From contig OX485804.1 in assembly GCA_950295325.1 (NCBI GenBank), positions 66,998,033 through 67,062,032 of the forward strand: a stretch of 64,000 bases of DNA. Direction: 5' to 3'. The notes under the pieces are model-generated. The model did no database searches. It was given only the letters and a program-made list of their open reading frames with translations, and was not told the origin of the DNA. A program made the translations under genes and the position numbers. The DNA comes from Polytrichum commune. Lineage: Eukaryota > Streptophyta > Polytrichopsida > Polytrichales > Polytrichaceae. Positions 10,315 through 21,659 of the stretch are shown piece by piece (positions within the stretch are counted from its first letter, which is position 1; every line of letters starts with the position of its first letter).

Positions 10315-12592
10315 TTAACCTACAACTATCCCCGTAGACGTGGTCTTGAAATGTAAAGGCTCCTCCAATTTCGATGACTCAATAATCACATCCTCCTCTT
10401 GAGTCCCATCTACATGAATTAAACTAACCTCACCCTCTTCCACGTCATCTACCCAAGGTGTTAACCCACCGCTAACCCACTCTTCCTCGGTGAGCGCCTC
10501 ACATGGCTCCAACAATGAGCCCTCTCCTAAACTAACACTAGGAAATTCACTCCCTAAGCCTACTTGGTGAAATGTAACCATTACATCAACCTCGGACTCG
10601 GGGTACTCCCTTAGCCATTGGGCATAATCCCCATTATCCCCATAATTGTAAAAATTAGGACCTAGACTTCCCGAGCCCGAATCTATAACAACCCTTTGAC
10701 CTTCGGGATGGACGACTCCCACCAATGCCTTGCCAATCTCATTCTCGTTTAAGTCATCAATTTCCTTCTCCAATGGCAAATACATCTCCTTCTTCATCCA
10801 TCCTTCTAATGAACCAATGGACACTATGACCCTATTACCCTCCGGACCATAAGTGATGGATGGTTTAGGTCCACCCCAATTGACCATAGCATTCGCCATC
10901 CGCAACCAAGGCCTACCTAGCAAAATGGGGAAGGTGTCCTTGTTGGAGTGCATTTTAATGACATGGAAGGTGACCAAGTACTCCTCACCTCCCGTAGTCA
11001 TTCTACAATCCTTGATCATCCCCAAAGGCGTAGTCGAACTTTGATTTGCCATATTTATGACCAAAGGTGAAGGCCCCGTGAGTCCAAGTCCCAATTTTTT
11101 CATAGTATCCTCCGGTAGTATATTTAGACTACTCCCTCCGTCGACTAGCACATTAGGAACCACCTTATCTACTATAACAACTTCTATTTCTATAGCTTTC
11201 ACGTCTCTTCCACCTTGTGATTGGATCCTAGCGGCTATTTTAGCTTTCACCTTCCTCATCCTCTTGTGTACCGGCATTCCCTCCTTTAATGTTTTCCTTG
11301 CCGTGGGTGAAATTTCCAATAGTTGGCCGAAAGTAATATCCGCCTTGAGTGTACTAAGGTCCGCCCACAAGTCGTACCCGGTAGATCTTTCCACCTTAGA
11401 ATTACCCACTACGTCGAATTCGTCTACGGGAACCCCCGGTCCTTCCCATTCACCCACATCGCTATTATCCAAGTCATGTACCGCATTAGTCCTCTCCCTA
11501 TCTTGTAAAATTATATTTTCCCTCTCCACATCCTTAGTAGCTCTTCTAGCTACCCTATCCAACTCGGAGAGATTAATCTCTTCATCCGAAGAGTAATTTC
11601 CTTGCTCTCCCATTCCTACCTCCAACGGGGCATCCCCTCTCCTAGCCCTAGTAGTTACCGCTAGTGCAGGTGCTTCTTCAACCACACCCTTACCCTTCAC
11701 TAACTCATATGTAATAGCATTGGTGTGAGGAGGCCATTGACTTTGCTCCTCTCCAATTCTCGTTGGGAGAGGAAGCATGTCATCACATGTGGCCTCCAAC
11801 ACTCCATCCATGAACCTAACATCTTGGGAGTTAGATGGTCCCGGATCCGTTGGAGGCGCTTGTCTCCCGTTACTACCATTAGGTGGAACTCCTTGTCTAT
11901 TTTGTATTGGAATGTAACCGGTTGTAGTTTGCAAGCCCGCCGGTGGATGAAAAGTTTGCCTAGCATTACTATGGTCATAGTATAAGTTAGGTGGCCTAAG
12001 TTCATTGGCCGGTACTCCTTGTGGCCTAGCACCTCGCATATTATCCCTTGCTTGTTGTTGTGGATTAGCCACCGGGTAAGGGACATTAATTATTTTGTCC
12101 GGTTGTCGACACGTATCCGAGGGATGACTTCCTCCACAATTGCTACAATTAAACTCTTGACCTTCGGACCAACATTGTCCTTGAGCGTGCCACCTTCCAC
12201 AAAAGGGATGAAATTCCTTCTTCTCTAAATTTTGGCCACCTTGCCCTCTAGGTTGTGGTCCTCTATTGCTTCCATTTCCATAGTGAGGTGGCGCTTGACC
12301 TCGTTGATTTTGTTGAGGTGGGTTACCGTTTCCTCTTTGGTCACGGTTTTGTCCACTTCTACAAAATTGACGCGTGTGGCCCGGTTGGCCACATTGGACA
12401 CACCATAATCCGGAAGAATGCCTACCCGACTCAACCGGGGGTGGAGGCCCCGGTTGTTGACTCCGGATCATTAATGACATTTGATCCGTGAGGCTTTGCA
12501 TTTGTTTTATCATAGCCTCTTGGAATCCTAGTTGGCTAGCACCTAGTCTTCTCTCAACCTCTTCCAAGTGTGGATCCGTTCTAGGGGCCGGT
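10315..12592 (-). CDS. gag: Outer element gag C-terminal part and aspartic protease
   Basis: The frame continues the gag interrupted at 12593 by the inner element and resumed at 19648. Near its start are two zinc knuckles, CVQCGQPGHTRQFC (CX2CX4HX4C) and a CX2CX3HX4C copy, separated by Gln/Pro-rich sequence. A long charged linker follows, then an aspartic protease with VDGGSSLNILP, where DGG replaces the usual DSG or DTG as in many plant Ty3 elements. The C-terminal tail is acidic. It stops at TAA 10315-10317, directly in frame with pol. The open frame runs to 12600, but the first bases beyond 12592 belong to the inner LTR. Confidence 0.9.
12588..12592. repeat. Target-site duplication CCGGT of the inner element (left)
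   Basis: CCGGT precedes TGTCGCAACC at 12593 and recurs directly after GCGCGACA at 19643-19647. Removing the inner element and one duplicate brings the two parts of the outer gag together. Confidence 0.95.
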
Positions 12593-13567
12593 TGTCGCAA
12601 CCCTTGCTAGCCCCCCATTGACCATCTTGCCCATTTTCAATTCTAGCAAAGGTTACGAGTGGCTAACCCTTCGCATACCGCCATGCTAATGGTTAGCTCC
12701 TCTAATCCCGGACCAATAGTTCATAGGAGGGAACCAACCCTCCTACTTTGCTTTCGGGACTCACCCCTTAATCGGTAACCCATTTCCCCAATGTGGACTT
12801 CCATCCATGGAAGTCCAATCCTATGTTGATCATCGCGTTGCCGGAGCAACACTACAACAACCCGAAGCATACTAGGCAACTATGGCCTCACATTAGGCCA
12901 AAGCCCATGGAGGCCTTGCCGTTCGGCCTCGGGTGGGTGAGGCCACACCACCTCACCCATATAAGCCTCTAGGACTTCACGCGGGGCCCCTACCCCACCG
13001 TCAACCAACCTCTTGTCTCTCTACCAAGAGTTGGGGCCAAGTGGACATTTTCCTTTAGCTGCTGGGCCTAGAACCCCCTAGCAGCTTCAGACCATCATAA
13101 CTTCCTTGTATGATGTCTGATCATAACAACCAACCACTCCATCTTCATCTACGCTTCACGTAGATGCCGATGGACTCCTCACTTGCCCCATTCGGGCAAG
13201 TATTGAGGAAGTTATGCCTGTTTGAACCTTGGCAGTCCCGGGAATCACTCCCAGGCACTGCTGTACCAGGGCGCTGTCCCGGGACAGCGCCCCACTCAAA
13301 TGGCCATAACTCCTAGCTCACACCTCCGATTGAGGTGTTCTTGAGCTTCCTAGAATCACCACGCCATGAGCTACGCATAGCTCATGGCCTTACCCTTGTG
13401 CCTCCTAGTCTTCGTGGGTGGGAGGCGTTCCCAACGCCCGGGGCCCTCACCCACACTAGGATCACTTGGGCCCTCTCACCAACGGCGCCACAAGTCCCGG
13501 GTGTCACTCCGGGGTCCCCCTTGTGCCCATGGTGTTTCGGGCACTCCTCATGGAGAGGTGCGCGACA
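12593..13567 (-). repeat. Inner element LTR, left copy
   Basis: It begins TGTCGCAACCC and ends GGTGCGCGACA. It carries a 24-bp perfect palindrome at 13269-13292 (core GCTGTCCCGGGACAGC), present again at 19344-19367 in the other LTR. Open frames on both strands near 13335-13673 are shared with the other LTR and are probably chance products of GC-rich sequence. Confidence 0.95.
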
Positions 13568-13581
13568 CTCACCCCCACCAA
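13568..13581 (-). other. Polypurine tract of the inner element
   Basis: On the minus strand TTGGTGGGGGTGAG lies immediately upstream of the 3' LTR. This is the expected position of the plus-strand primer for reverse transcription and supports the minus orientation. Confidence 0.8.
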
Positions 13582-14579
13582 ACGGAGTCGATGCCCTCAT
13601 CGACTATACTCGTAGTCGGCACACCAATTCTCAAGTTGCCATCCTCTATGGTGCGGCATTGTGTTTACCTTAGGGCGCGACCCCCACAATGCATCTTCAA
13701 ATTTGGCATAGTCCCAAAGGTGTCGTTCCTAGGTGGTCCGTTAGCGACCTTGGATCTCTCATCCAAGGACCTAACCTATACTAGACCCACCTACTTTGGG
13801 ACTCACTTGGGTTGCCCCTCCTTTGGGGCCTCCCCCGTTAGGCTCCACTAGCCTAACGTGACACATCTAGGCGAGACCTCAACGCTTCCACTAAGTTGTC
13901 TCGGTTGCAACTCCGAGATGGCTTTCCATTGTTAAGCCACGCCTCGATCGCACGGGGGTGATGCCAAGTCCCGCCCGACTCGGTTCCCACTTTGCTCTTT
14001 CGAGACATGGGTTCATGACTCCCATGCGCCAACTTTCGTTCGCTCGCGGGTAGCACTTTTATGAGCACGCGCCATCACCTTGTCCCCGCCCGGACAAGCC
14101 CACAACTAAGAAGTTTCTTGGTTTTATCCAAGGCCCCTCCAAGCCATGGCCCCCAATTACTCGGCTTACCCAACTTAGTTTGGCATATCTATTCCCCCTC
14201 TTCCATTAACCAAGTACAAGTACAAGACTAGGACCTCATCTCATACTTTTCTCTTTGCACCACTAAAGTTTGGACTTTATTCCCTCAAGCCAAAGAACAA
14301 GTTAATGTTGTGGAGCAATTAGCCTCGAAGCTAAGTGTGCTACTAGCGTCTCTCCCCCACTAAAGGAGATTGATGTCCTCATCAATGCCTACGCTTCTTT
14401 TTATTGGAATGTCTAGCCTTAATTTCTTCAAAGTGCTTTACCAATTCCTTGGCGTTCATCATGTCTCTTGCCGCTACCAAACGGCTTCTTTCTCATGGTA
14501 TCCTCACCATTTCACCAAGTACTCCTTTGTTCATTTTTTTTCTTTTTCACTTGGGCTTCCTACACTTGAGGATGCCCTC

Positions 14580-15801
14580 CTACCTCATGTTCCAAATGAC
14601 ATCCACAAGGTCGGGAGGTGGCCTAATCACTTGCTTGTAATTTGGCCACAAGGTGTCGTCCTTAAATGGCTTTAGGAATGAGACATGAAATGTTGGATGC
14701 ACTTTGATCTCGGGCGGTAATTCCAACTTATACATGTCCTTGAACACTTGTTCCACAATGGGAAATGAAGCTCCAATTTTGGACATGACCTTTGGAGTGA
14801 GGCCTTCCGGTTAAGTGAAGTTGTTCACATTCAACAACATCTTTTGGCCCACCTCATTCTCCACTTCGCGTCTTCCGGCATTGACTTGCACTTCGTAGCA
14901 CATTCGGGCTTTCTCCACCAACAACTTGGTCATCTCCAAGACTTGTTTACAGTCTTGGCCAAGTCCTCACCATCTTGGTTGAACTCTAGTGTTGAATGTG
15001 CCCCCTCGAGAGCTAGGTTAATAGGTTGGAGCGCATCCACTCCATAAGCCACCACGAAAGACCACCCCTTGTGTCGCCAAGTGCGTGGCTACATTGCAAT
15101 TACACTCCGCTCGACCCACATAGTCCGCCCAATCTCCTTGGTCCGCCCCCACCAAGTTCCTCAAGTATTGCTTCAAGTCTCCATTCACACGCTTTGTTTT
15201 CCCATCCATTTGGGAATACACGGCCGTGCTAAACCTTAGTTTCAATACAACCTCCTTAGAGAAATGCATTGAAAATGCACTTGTGAACTTTGGATCTTGA
15301 TCCCACACAATCACTCTTGGCAACCCGTGGTGCCTCAACCATCCTTTGAGAAAAGGCTATGCGGTCTCCAACGCGGTGGCGGTTTCCACAATCGGCACCA
15401 TGTGTGCCCACTTGGCAAACCACTCTACCATCAACAAGATGGCATCATACCCATGTGACTCCGGCAAACTTGTGATCAAGTCCATGCACATACTATGCCA
15501 TGGCGCCGACGGGATAGGCAAAGGTTGCAAGAAACCGCCTTGCTTTTGGTAAGAGGCTCGGTTCACTTGGCACTTTGATTCAAGCCTTCACAAAGTGGGC
15601 TATATCCTCTTTTATGCACCGCCAATGGTACCTCTTTGACACCATTCTATGGCGGGTTTTTTTTCTTTCTCCTCTATGGCCGGCAATAGGGCTATCACAT
15701 TTTTCCTTCAAAACCGATAGCCTCAACTTGCCTTGTGGCACAAATACCCGACTTTGTTTGCACTTGAACAATCCGTCCACCAACTTAACCTCTTTGAGCA
15801 C
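14580..15801 (-). pseudogene. Inner element integrase remnant and chromovirus-type tail
   Basis: Fragments in several frames lie at 15580-15801 (zinc-finger region), 15357-15566 (core start, WHSMCMDLITSLPES), 15018-15338 (core middle, RVIVWDQDPKF followed by QMDGKTKRVNGDLKQ) and 14580-14786 (LELPPEIKVHPTFHVSFLK). The last is the strand pattern that precedes the chromodomain in chromoviruses. Frames change between fragments, so no functional integrase can be made from this copy. About 1 kb between it and the LTR (13582-14579) has no recognisable coding. Confidence 0.8.
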
Positions 15802-15821
15802 CTTGCTCTTGCGAAGCTCAC

Positions 15822-17002
15822 CTAAAAGCTTTTGTGCTTTGGGGTAATTAATTTACCCCTCCCGTATCTTGCATCACAAGTTTCCTTCGCCGCACACATT
15901 AGCCACAAGGTTTGGATGGTTCTCATTGCTTGGAACTCTTCCGGTCTACTTCGCGCATCCGGCACCACATTTCCACGGTCCGGTTTGTGGACCAAATCCA
16001 CCTTCATGAGCGCCAAACTATCATGCCAACGCAATGACTTGGCGCTCACTTGCGCTTGTATGTCAAAATACTTTTAGAACACATTGTCCTTGTAGACCTT
16101 TACTTTGTGCGACCCCAACTAGTGTCGCCACATCTTCAAGCAATGCACTACCGCAAAGAAGTTCTTTGTCATGAGTTGGTTGTCTTCTTTGACAACCATC
16201 GAGCTTCATGCTCGCATATGCAATGGCCATCCATCTTACACATAATCCACCATTGGCAAAATCACTCACCCCCGTATGCACCTCAAAAGGATTGTCAAGC
16301 TCCGCGAACTTGAGGACGGGCGGCGAAGAGAACTTGGTCTTAAGCTCCCAAAGACTCATGACAAACATCATCCCACTCTTGGGATAGCCATTTCTTTCAC
16401 AAGTCGAACCATCGAGCTTCATGCTCTCATATGCAATGGCCATCCATCTTGCATCAACATCCGCCAATGGTAAAGTCACTCGCCCCCCGTATGCACCTCA
16501 AAAGGTTTTTCAAGCTCCGCGAACTTGAACACGGGTGGTAAAGAGGAACTTGGTCTTAAGCTCCTCAAAGACTTGGTGGCAAGGTTCATCCCACTCTTGG
16601 GATAGCCATTTCTTGCACAAGTTCGACAAGCTTCTACAACCACGGAGCTTAATGCTCCCATAAGCAATGGTCATCCATCTTGGATCAACATCCGCCAATG
16701 GTAAAGTCCTTCGCCTTCATGTGCACCTCAACATGCTCATGAAAACCCGGAAACTTAACCACATCTTGTGAAGAGAACTTACTCTTGAGCTCCCCAAAGG
16801 CTTGGTGACAAGGCTCATCCCACTCTTGGGGATAGCCATTTTTTTCCAACATGTTGACTAAGGTTCTAGCAACCTTAGCAAAACCATGAATGAAGTGGTG
16901 GTAGTAGTTGGCTAGGCCAACAAATGACCTAAGCCCTTTTCTTGAATCAAGGGCCAATTCTCTTTTTGGATTGCCTTGACATTCTTCATGTTCGTCCACC
17001 AA
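15822..17002 (-). pseudogene. Inner element RT C-terminus and RNase H remnant
   Basis: Fragments include LRSFVGLANYYHHFIHGFAK (the RT thumb motif 'FLGLANYYRRFI') at 16685-17002, FEVHTGVSDFANGGL (RNase H start) and LVHKPDRGNVVPDARSR (RNase H end) at 15822-16049. The catalytic palm with YxDD is missing. The RT/RNase H junction is present in about three diverged copies, so the region has been rearranged as well as mutated. Confidence 0.8.
16195..16855. repeat. About 220-bp block in three diverged tandem copies
   Basis: Copies start near 16198, 16408 and 16641. Each runs from 'GAGCTTCATGCTC..ATATGCAATGGCCATCCATC' through 'TATGCACCTCAAAAGG' and 'GAACTTGGTCTTAAGCTCC' to 'CATCCCACTCTTGGGATAGCC'. 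The third copy is the most diverged. On the minus strand each encodes the same RT/RNase H junction (EWDEPCHQ, FAELDNPFEVHT). Confidence 0.85.
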
Positions 17003-17159
17003 CTTCCTTTGTCACCACATACCTGAAGAACTCAATCTCTCGTTGAGCAAAGTTATTTTTCACCTCTTGGCGGTAATTTTTTTGGGCAACACATTGGTGA
17101 ATACATCCTTGTATCTCACCAACATCCCACCAATGTGGTTTGGAGGAGGCCCATCTTTC

Positions 17160-17549
17160 CTAGCCTCCCCATACATTCCTTGGAGTTGCTCCAATTGAAC
17201 CACGACCATTATGTTTTCTATTTTTCATTTGGTCCATTAAGACCAAATCCACCTTGGGTCCTCCTAACATAGGAGTCCTTGTCAATTTGAACTTCAATTC
17301 TTTGCCATTATGACCCATCATAATGCACCGCAAGCTCACCGGCTTGCACCTCACATCTATCATGTGAGTTTCAACGTAGGCGGCCTTCACAATGATATGC
17401 ATTTCATCTATTTCACATGGTGTGAAATTTTGACAAAAATCCAATGTCCCACATTGAAAGGTTACATGCATCGCGGCCTCCTTTGTCTCATGCGGTTTGC
17501 CCTTTCCAAACCGCACCTTGGTGGGCTTGCTTTCTCTATCAATCGGCAA
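17160..17549 (-). pseudogene. Inner element gag-protease region remnant
   Basis: A 129-codon frame contains 'FTPCEIDEMHIIV' and 'HNGKELKFKLTRTP', resembling the strands around a retroviral-type aspartic protease in plant Ty3 elements, but I see no DSG/DTG active site. It lies between the decayed RT region and the 63-bp repeat region, in the order expected for this orientation. Assignment is tentative. Confidence 0.45.
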
Positions 17550-17679
17550 GCCCCAACTCCCTTGTGAGTTTTGGGCTCAAGAAGGAGTAATAGCCTCTTT
17601 GTCAACACATGAGACATTTCTCCCATTCATTTGAGCCTCAAGGTACAAAATACTTGGCCTCGGCTTAAGGCTACTAGCC

Positions 17680-18010
17680 TTGGCCACAAAGCCATCGTCC
17701 AACATTTGGTCCTCGGCAACTTGGCTTGGCTTGGTCCACAAAGCCAACTTTAAACATTTCATCCGCGGGACAAATTGGTTTGGTGCCACAAAACCAATTT
17801 CTAATAATTTGTCCGCAAAACAAACATGTTTTGCCTTGGTAGCACAAAGCCACCTTCCTACACTCCGTCCGCGGCACGAACATGAATTGCCTTGGTAGGA
17901 CAAACCCACCTCCCAACATTCCATCCGCGGCACAAGTATGATTTGCTTTGGAAGCATAAAGCCATCTTTCAACATTCCGTCTGCGGCACCAATATGTTTT
18001 GCCTAAGTAA
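17680..18010 (-). repeat. About 63-bp tandem repeat (21-residue repeat) in inner element
   Basis: Five diverged copies each contain 'TTGGTAGCACAAAGCCACC' followed by 'CATTCCGTCCGCGGCAC'. The period is close to 63 bp, a multiple of three, and on the minus strand it gives a 21-residue repeat ('PRMECWEVGLSYQG'-like), so it may have expanded while the gag frame was still coding. The flanking 18025-18640 has no recognisable coding. Confidence 0.8.
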
Positions 18011-18645
18011 AATGGACCAAACAATTTGCACTCATTTCTTTGGGACCTACTTTGGCTAAAGCCACTTGTGGTGATGCGCCACCAAACTTTTCTTCGGGAC
18101 CATCGGATTCAATGATCTTGCAAACTTGATGATCCCCACCATGTCCTCAAGAAGCCTTGGGGACTTAAACAAGGCATCCACCACCCGCTTTTAAAACCCC
18201 ACCTAAAACGATGCATTTCTTAGAAAGCTCGTCCGTTTTAGGTGTATCCTTCATTTGTGCGTTTGAATAGCACACATAGGCCTTAAGAGGCCCCGGATGC
18301 CTCATTAGCACCAAGTTCATTTCAACATCCGAACCTTCGAAGCATCTCGAATTGAAATTTCAATCCAACATTAATACCCTCCAAGGTTTTGGGTGCATTC
18401 GGTATTCTAGGCCCCAAATACTATTTGAGGTTTGCGGGAGCCCTTTCAAAGGACACCTCCATTTTCCTCACCGAATCCACCCTCATGCCCACCATTACCA
18501 TTAAAATCAATGGTATGATCAAACTCTATTTGCACATGATCCTTGTTCCAATTTGAGCCTCACAACCTTTTGGAAACCCCGGGCTCACCATCACAACCCG
18601 TATTTTTGATAGCCATGTTTCCCTCAAAGTGTGAGCTCAAAATTT

Positions 18646-18665
18646 GGAACCCTGCTCTGATACCA
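18646..18665 (-). other. Primer-binding site (initiator tRNA-Met) of the inner element
   Basis: The minus strand reads TGGTATCAGAGCAGGGTTCC two bases inside the 5' LTR. TGGTATCAGAGC is the standard plant retrotransposon site complementary to the 3' end of initiator tRNA-Met. Confidence 0.95.
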
Positions 18666-18667
18666 CG

Positions 18668-19642
18668 TGTCGCAACCCTTGCTAGCCCCCCATTGACCAT
18701 CTTGCCCATTTTCAATTCTAGCAAAGGTTACGAGTGGCTAACCCTTCGCATACCGCCATGCTAATGGTTAGCTCCTCTAACCCCGGACCAATAGTTCATA
18801 GGAGGGAACCAACCCTCCTACTTTGCTTTCGGGACTCACCCCTTAATCGGTAACCCATTTCCCCAATGTGGACTTCCATCCATGGAAGTCCAATCCTATG
18901 TTGATCATCGCGTTGCCGGAGCAACACTACAACAACCCGAAGCATACTAGGCAACTATGGCCTCACATTAGGCCAAAGCCCATGGAGGCCTTGCCGTTCG
19001 GCCTCGGGTGGGTGAGGCCACACCACCTCACCCATATAAGCCTCTAGGACTTCACGCGGGGCCCCTACCCCACCGTCAACCAACCTCTTGTCTCTCTACC
19101 AAGAGTTGGGGCCAAGTGGACATTTTCCTTTAGCTGCTGGGCCTAGAACCCCCTAGCAGCTTCAGACCATCATAACTTCCTTGTATGATGTCTGATCATA
19201 ACAACCAACCACTCCATCTTCATCTACGCTTCACGTAGATGCCGATGGACTCCTCACTTGCCCCATTCGGGCAAGTATTGAGGAAGTTATGCCTGTTTGA
19301 ACCTTGGCAGTCCCGGGAATCACTCCCAGGCACTGCTGTACCAGGGCGCTGTCCCGGGACAGCGCCCCACTCAAATGGCCATAACTCCTAGCTCACACCT
19401 CCGATTGAGGTGTTCTTGAGCTTCCTAGAATCACCACGCCATGAGCTACGCATAGCTCATGGCCTTACCCTTGTGCCTCCTAGTCTTCGTGGGTGGGAGG
19501 CGTTCCCAACGCCCGGGGCCCTCACCCACACTAGGATCACTTGGGCCCTCTCACCAACGGCGCCACAAGTCCCGGGTGTCACTCCGGGGTCCCCCTTGTG
19601 CCCATGGTGTTTCGGGCACTCCTCATGGAGAGGTGCGCGACA
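18668..19642 (-). repeat. Inner element LTR, right copy (5' LTR)
   Basis: It is 975 bp, the same length as the left copy, and nearly identical to it. It is followed by the CCGGT duplication at 19643-19647 and then by the outer element's gag sequence. Confidence 0.95.
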
Positions 19643-19647
19643 CCGGT

Positions 19648-20750
19648 AGTGCCAAAAGAGGTGCCGGTTCCCTAACCGCTAAAGGTCGGGGACCGGTGTC
19701 CACAATGGCATATGGAATTTGGTTCTCATACTTAGCGGGTTCTACCGCTACCACCCTAGGGCGTATGGGGATGAATTGTGGGATCAATTCATCCTCCCTT
19801 CTCCATAGCCTTTCGTGATCTTTATCCAAGTTTTCAATATCTCTAGCCGCACGCTTGGCATCCGCCAAGGTCAAGGGATTCCTTTCTAGAACACCCCTAA
19901 TAGTTCCGGACTTAAAAAACCCTTGAATGAAAAATTGCTTTAGTGTGTCGTCGTTGAGCATGGTACCCACAAATCTAGTGCAGACTAAATCAAACCTCCT
20001 AATGTAAGCCGAAATTTCTTCCTCCCTTCCTTACTTCAATGACGACAATGCCCTTAATGCGGTACTTTGACCCACTTCCGGCCTAAATTCGTTAAGAAAC
20101 TCCCTTTGTAATTGTTCCCATCCCCTAAAATGTCCCTCGGCATGATCCCGATACCATTCATAGGCTTCCCACTCTAGAGTGGTAAGAAACCACACTAACC
20201 AATAACCCGGGTCGGTTATGAGGAAGCTAGCCAACCGTTCGATATACCGTTCCATGTGCCGAGAGGGGTCCTCATCCTTGGTCCCATAAAATTTAGGGAG
20301 ATGAGATGGCATATCCATCGCCGCTAAATTTTGTGGAACCACAATTGGTAGGCCTCTTGGCCTAACCAATGGGTCTATTGGAGGTATAGGAGGTATGGGC
20401 GGAATTGGGGGTATGGGTGGTGGATCCATCCCCCGTTCCTCGGCCATGGTGACCGGTGAACTATTCAACAATCCCCTATCAACTTCTACCGGGAATTCTT
20501 CTCTAAGTGTGTAATTTTCCGAAGAAATTTCACCACTCAATTTGGAGGGAGTGATCTCCTCTTCAAGTTGAGCTCCAAGTTCTAAGGTGTCTAGAATTGA
20601 CCTAGTCCTAGGTTCGACGTTCAAACAACTCTCTATTCTAACATTATCTTGTTCTAATCTATCACTGATTTTAGAGGACTGCCTCTTTCGAGTAGATTTC
20701 TCTAGTCCTACTATCAAACTTGGTTTTTGTGAGCGAGTCCTACCTTGCAT
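19648..20750 (-). pseudogene. gag: Outer element gag, N-terminal part, split and with one stop
   Basis: The ATG is at 20748-20750. After a Lys/Arg-rich start and a run of 'PIPPIPPIPPI' repeats, the retrotransposon gag capsid domain follows: LPKFYGTKDEDPSRHMERY, then WEAYEWYRDHAEGHFRGWEQL and LQREFLNEFRP. An in-frame TAA lies at 20031-20033. The same frame then continues (VGTMLNDDTLKQFFIQGF, ADAKRAARDIE) up to the inner element's insertion at 19643. The rest of gag is at 12592-10315. The gag is thus broken twice, once by the nested element and once by a point stop. Confidence 0.9.
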
Positions 20751-21659
20751 TCCATAAGAATCGATCGACCCTCACTTGACCACACATAATCCTAGCAATT
20801 CCCCTCTTAATATTTTTACTTGTCTTGGTGTGGTTATAATTTTTTTAGGAGGTGAGGAAAAGAACCTGCAAGCCCACTTAGGTGAAAGAATCCCAATAGG
20901 GGATAGGCATGTTCATGTTAATTTTTTGGTTAAGTCGGAGCATCACCTCCGCACCTTCCCGCAAATTAACACTCACCACAATACCGATTGTGAGGGGGTG
21001 ACCTTCCGAGTAGATTATGTTAAAAGTCGAGGCTTCACCCTTCAACTTCTCACACCATCCACAATTCGGGAATTACCCTCTACAACGGATAACAACAATC
21101 ACGAGTACAAAAGGCATTCCTTAATTGATTAATGAGTTCACTTTGAAGAAATAAACATACCTTGAGCAATCGCATCCCCCTGTGAGTTAGCACTCCCCTC
21201 AATCGTGACTCAATGTAACAACACCATAAACTTTGTGAAATATTAATTTAATCTAGAGCATGAAATGACAACTCCCAAAACTTTGAGACTCACCCCGAGG
21301 TGAGTGTCAAAGTTCAATGTCCTAAGGTGAATTTACCCTCTAATGTTTTAATGAGCTACTCGGTTATAGGTTCCTTTTAAGTTCTTAGCAAATTCCCAAA
21401 AAGGTTGAGGACGTACCTTCGCCGCGCTCCTTCCTCAAAAATGAATTTGCGTAATTGACAATGCAATTCATTCCAAGGAATAGTTGAAATACAATGAATT
21501 CAAATGTAACCCAAAGAGAGAATACTTACCGAGTTTCGGGTGCTCCTTCCCTTCTCTCAAGTTTGTGTCTCCAATTTTTCCTAGTTGCCTCCAAGTCTCC
21601 TAGTCGCCTCCAAGTCTTGTAACTACCTTCCGCTTCGCTCCCGGCAGACGCACCAATTA
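20751..21659 (-). other. Outer element leader with primer-binding site
   Basis: About 900 bp of untranslated leader lies between the 5' LTR and gag. Just inside the LTR the minus strand reads TAATTGGTGCGTCTGCCGGG (21640-21659). The TGG after TAAT, followed by a G/C-rich stretch, fits a tRNA primer site of the kind seen in non-chromovirus Ty3 elements. An open plus-strand frame at 20776-21132 looks like chance. Confidence 0.7.

Larger units (their letters stand above)
12593..19642 (-). mobile_element. Inner Ty3/gypsy element nested in the outer gag
   Basis: A 7050-bp insertion with 975-bp LTRs (12593-13567 and 18668-19642), a CCGGT duplication, an initiator-tRNA-Met primer-binding site (18646-18665) and a purine tract (13568-13581) has the minus orientation, like its host. 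Remnants of protease, RT-RNaseH, integrase and a chromovirus-type tail occur in the right order but are broken by many stops and frameshifts. By eye I found one difference between the LTRs (T/C near 12709 versus 18779). A young copy with an old, decayed interior points to a non-autonomous family moved by another element's proteins. Confidence 0.95.

Noticed and set aside
11057-11596. 179-codon plus-strand Ser/Thr-rich frame
   Set aside because: Antisense shadow of the gag-protease frame, with biased composition only.
13335-13851. G/C-rich open frames inside the inner LTR (repeated at 19410-19818)
   Set aside because: Present in both LTRs and on both strands; GC-rich sequence gives long chance frames.
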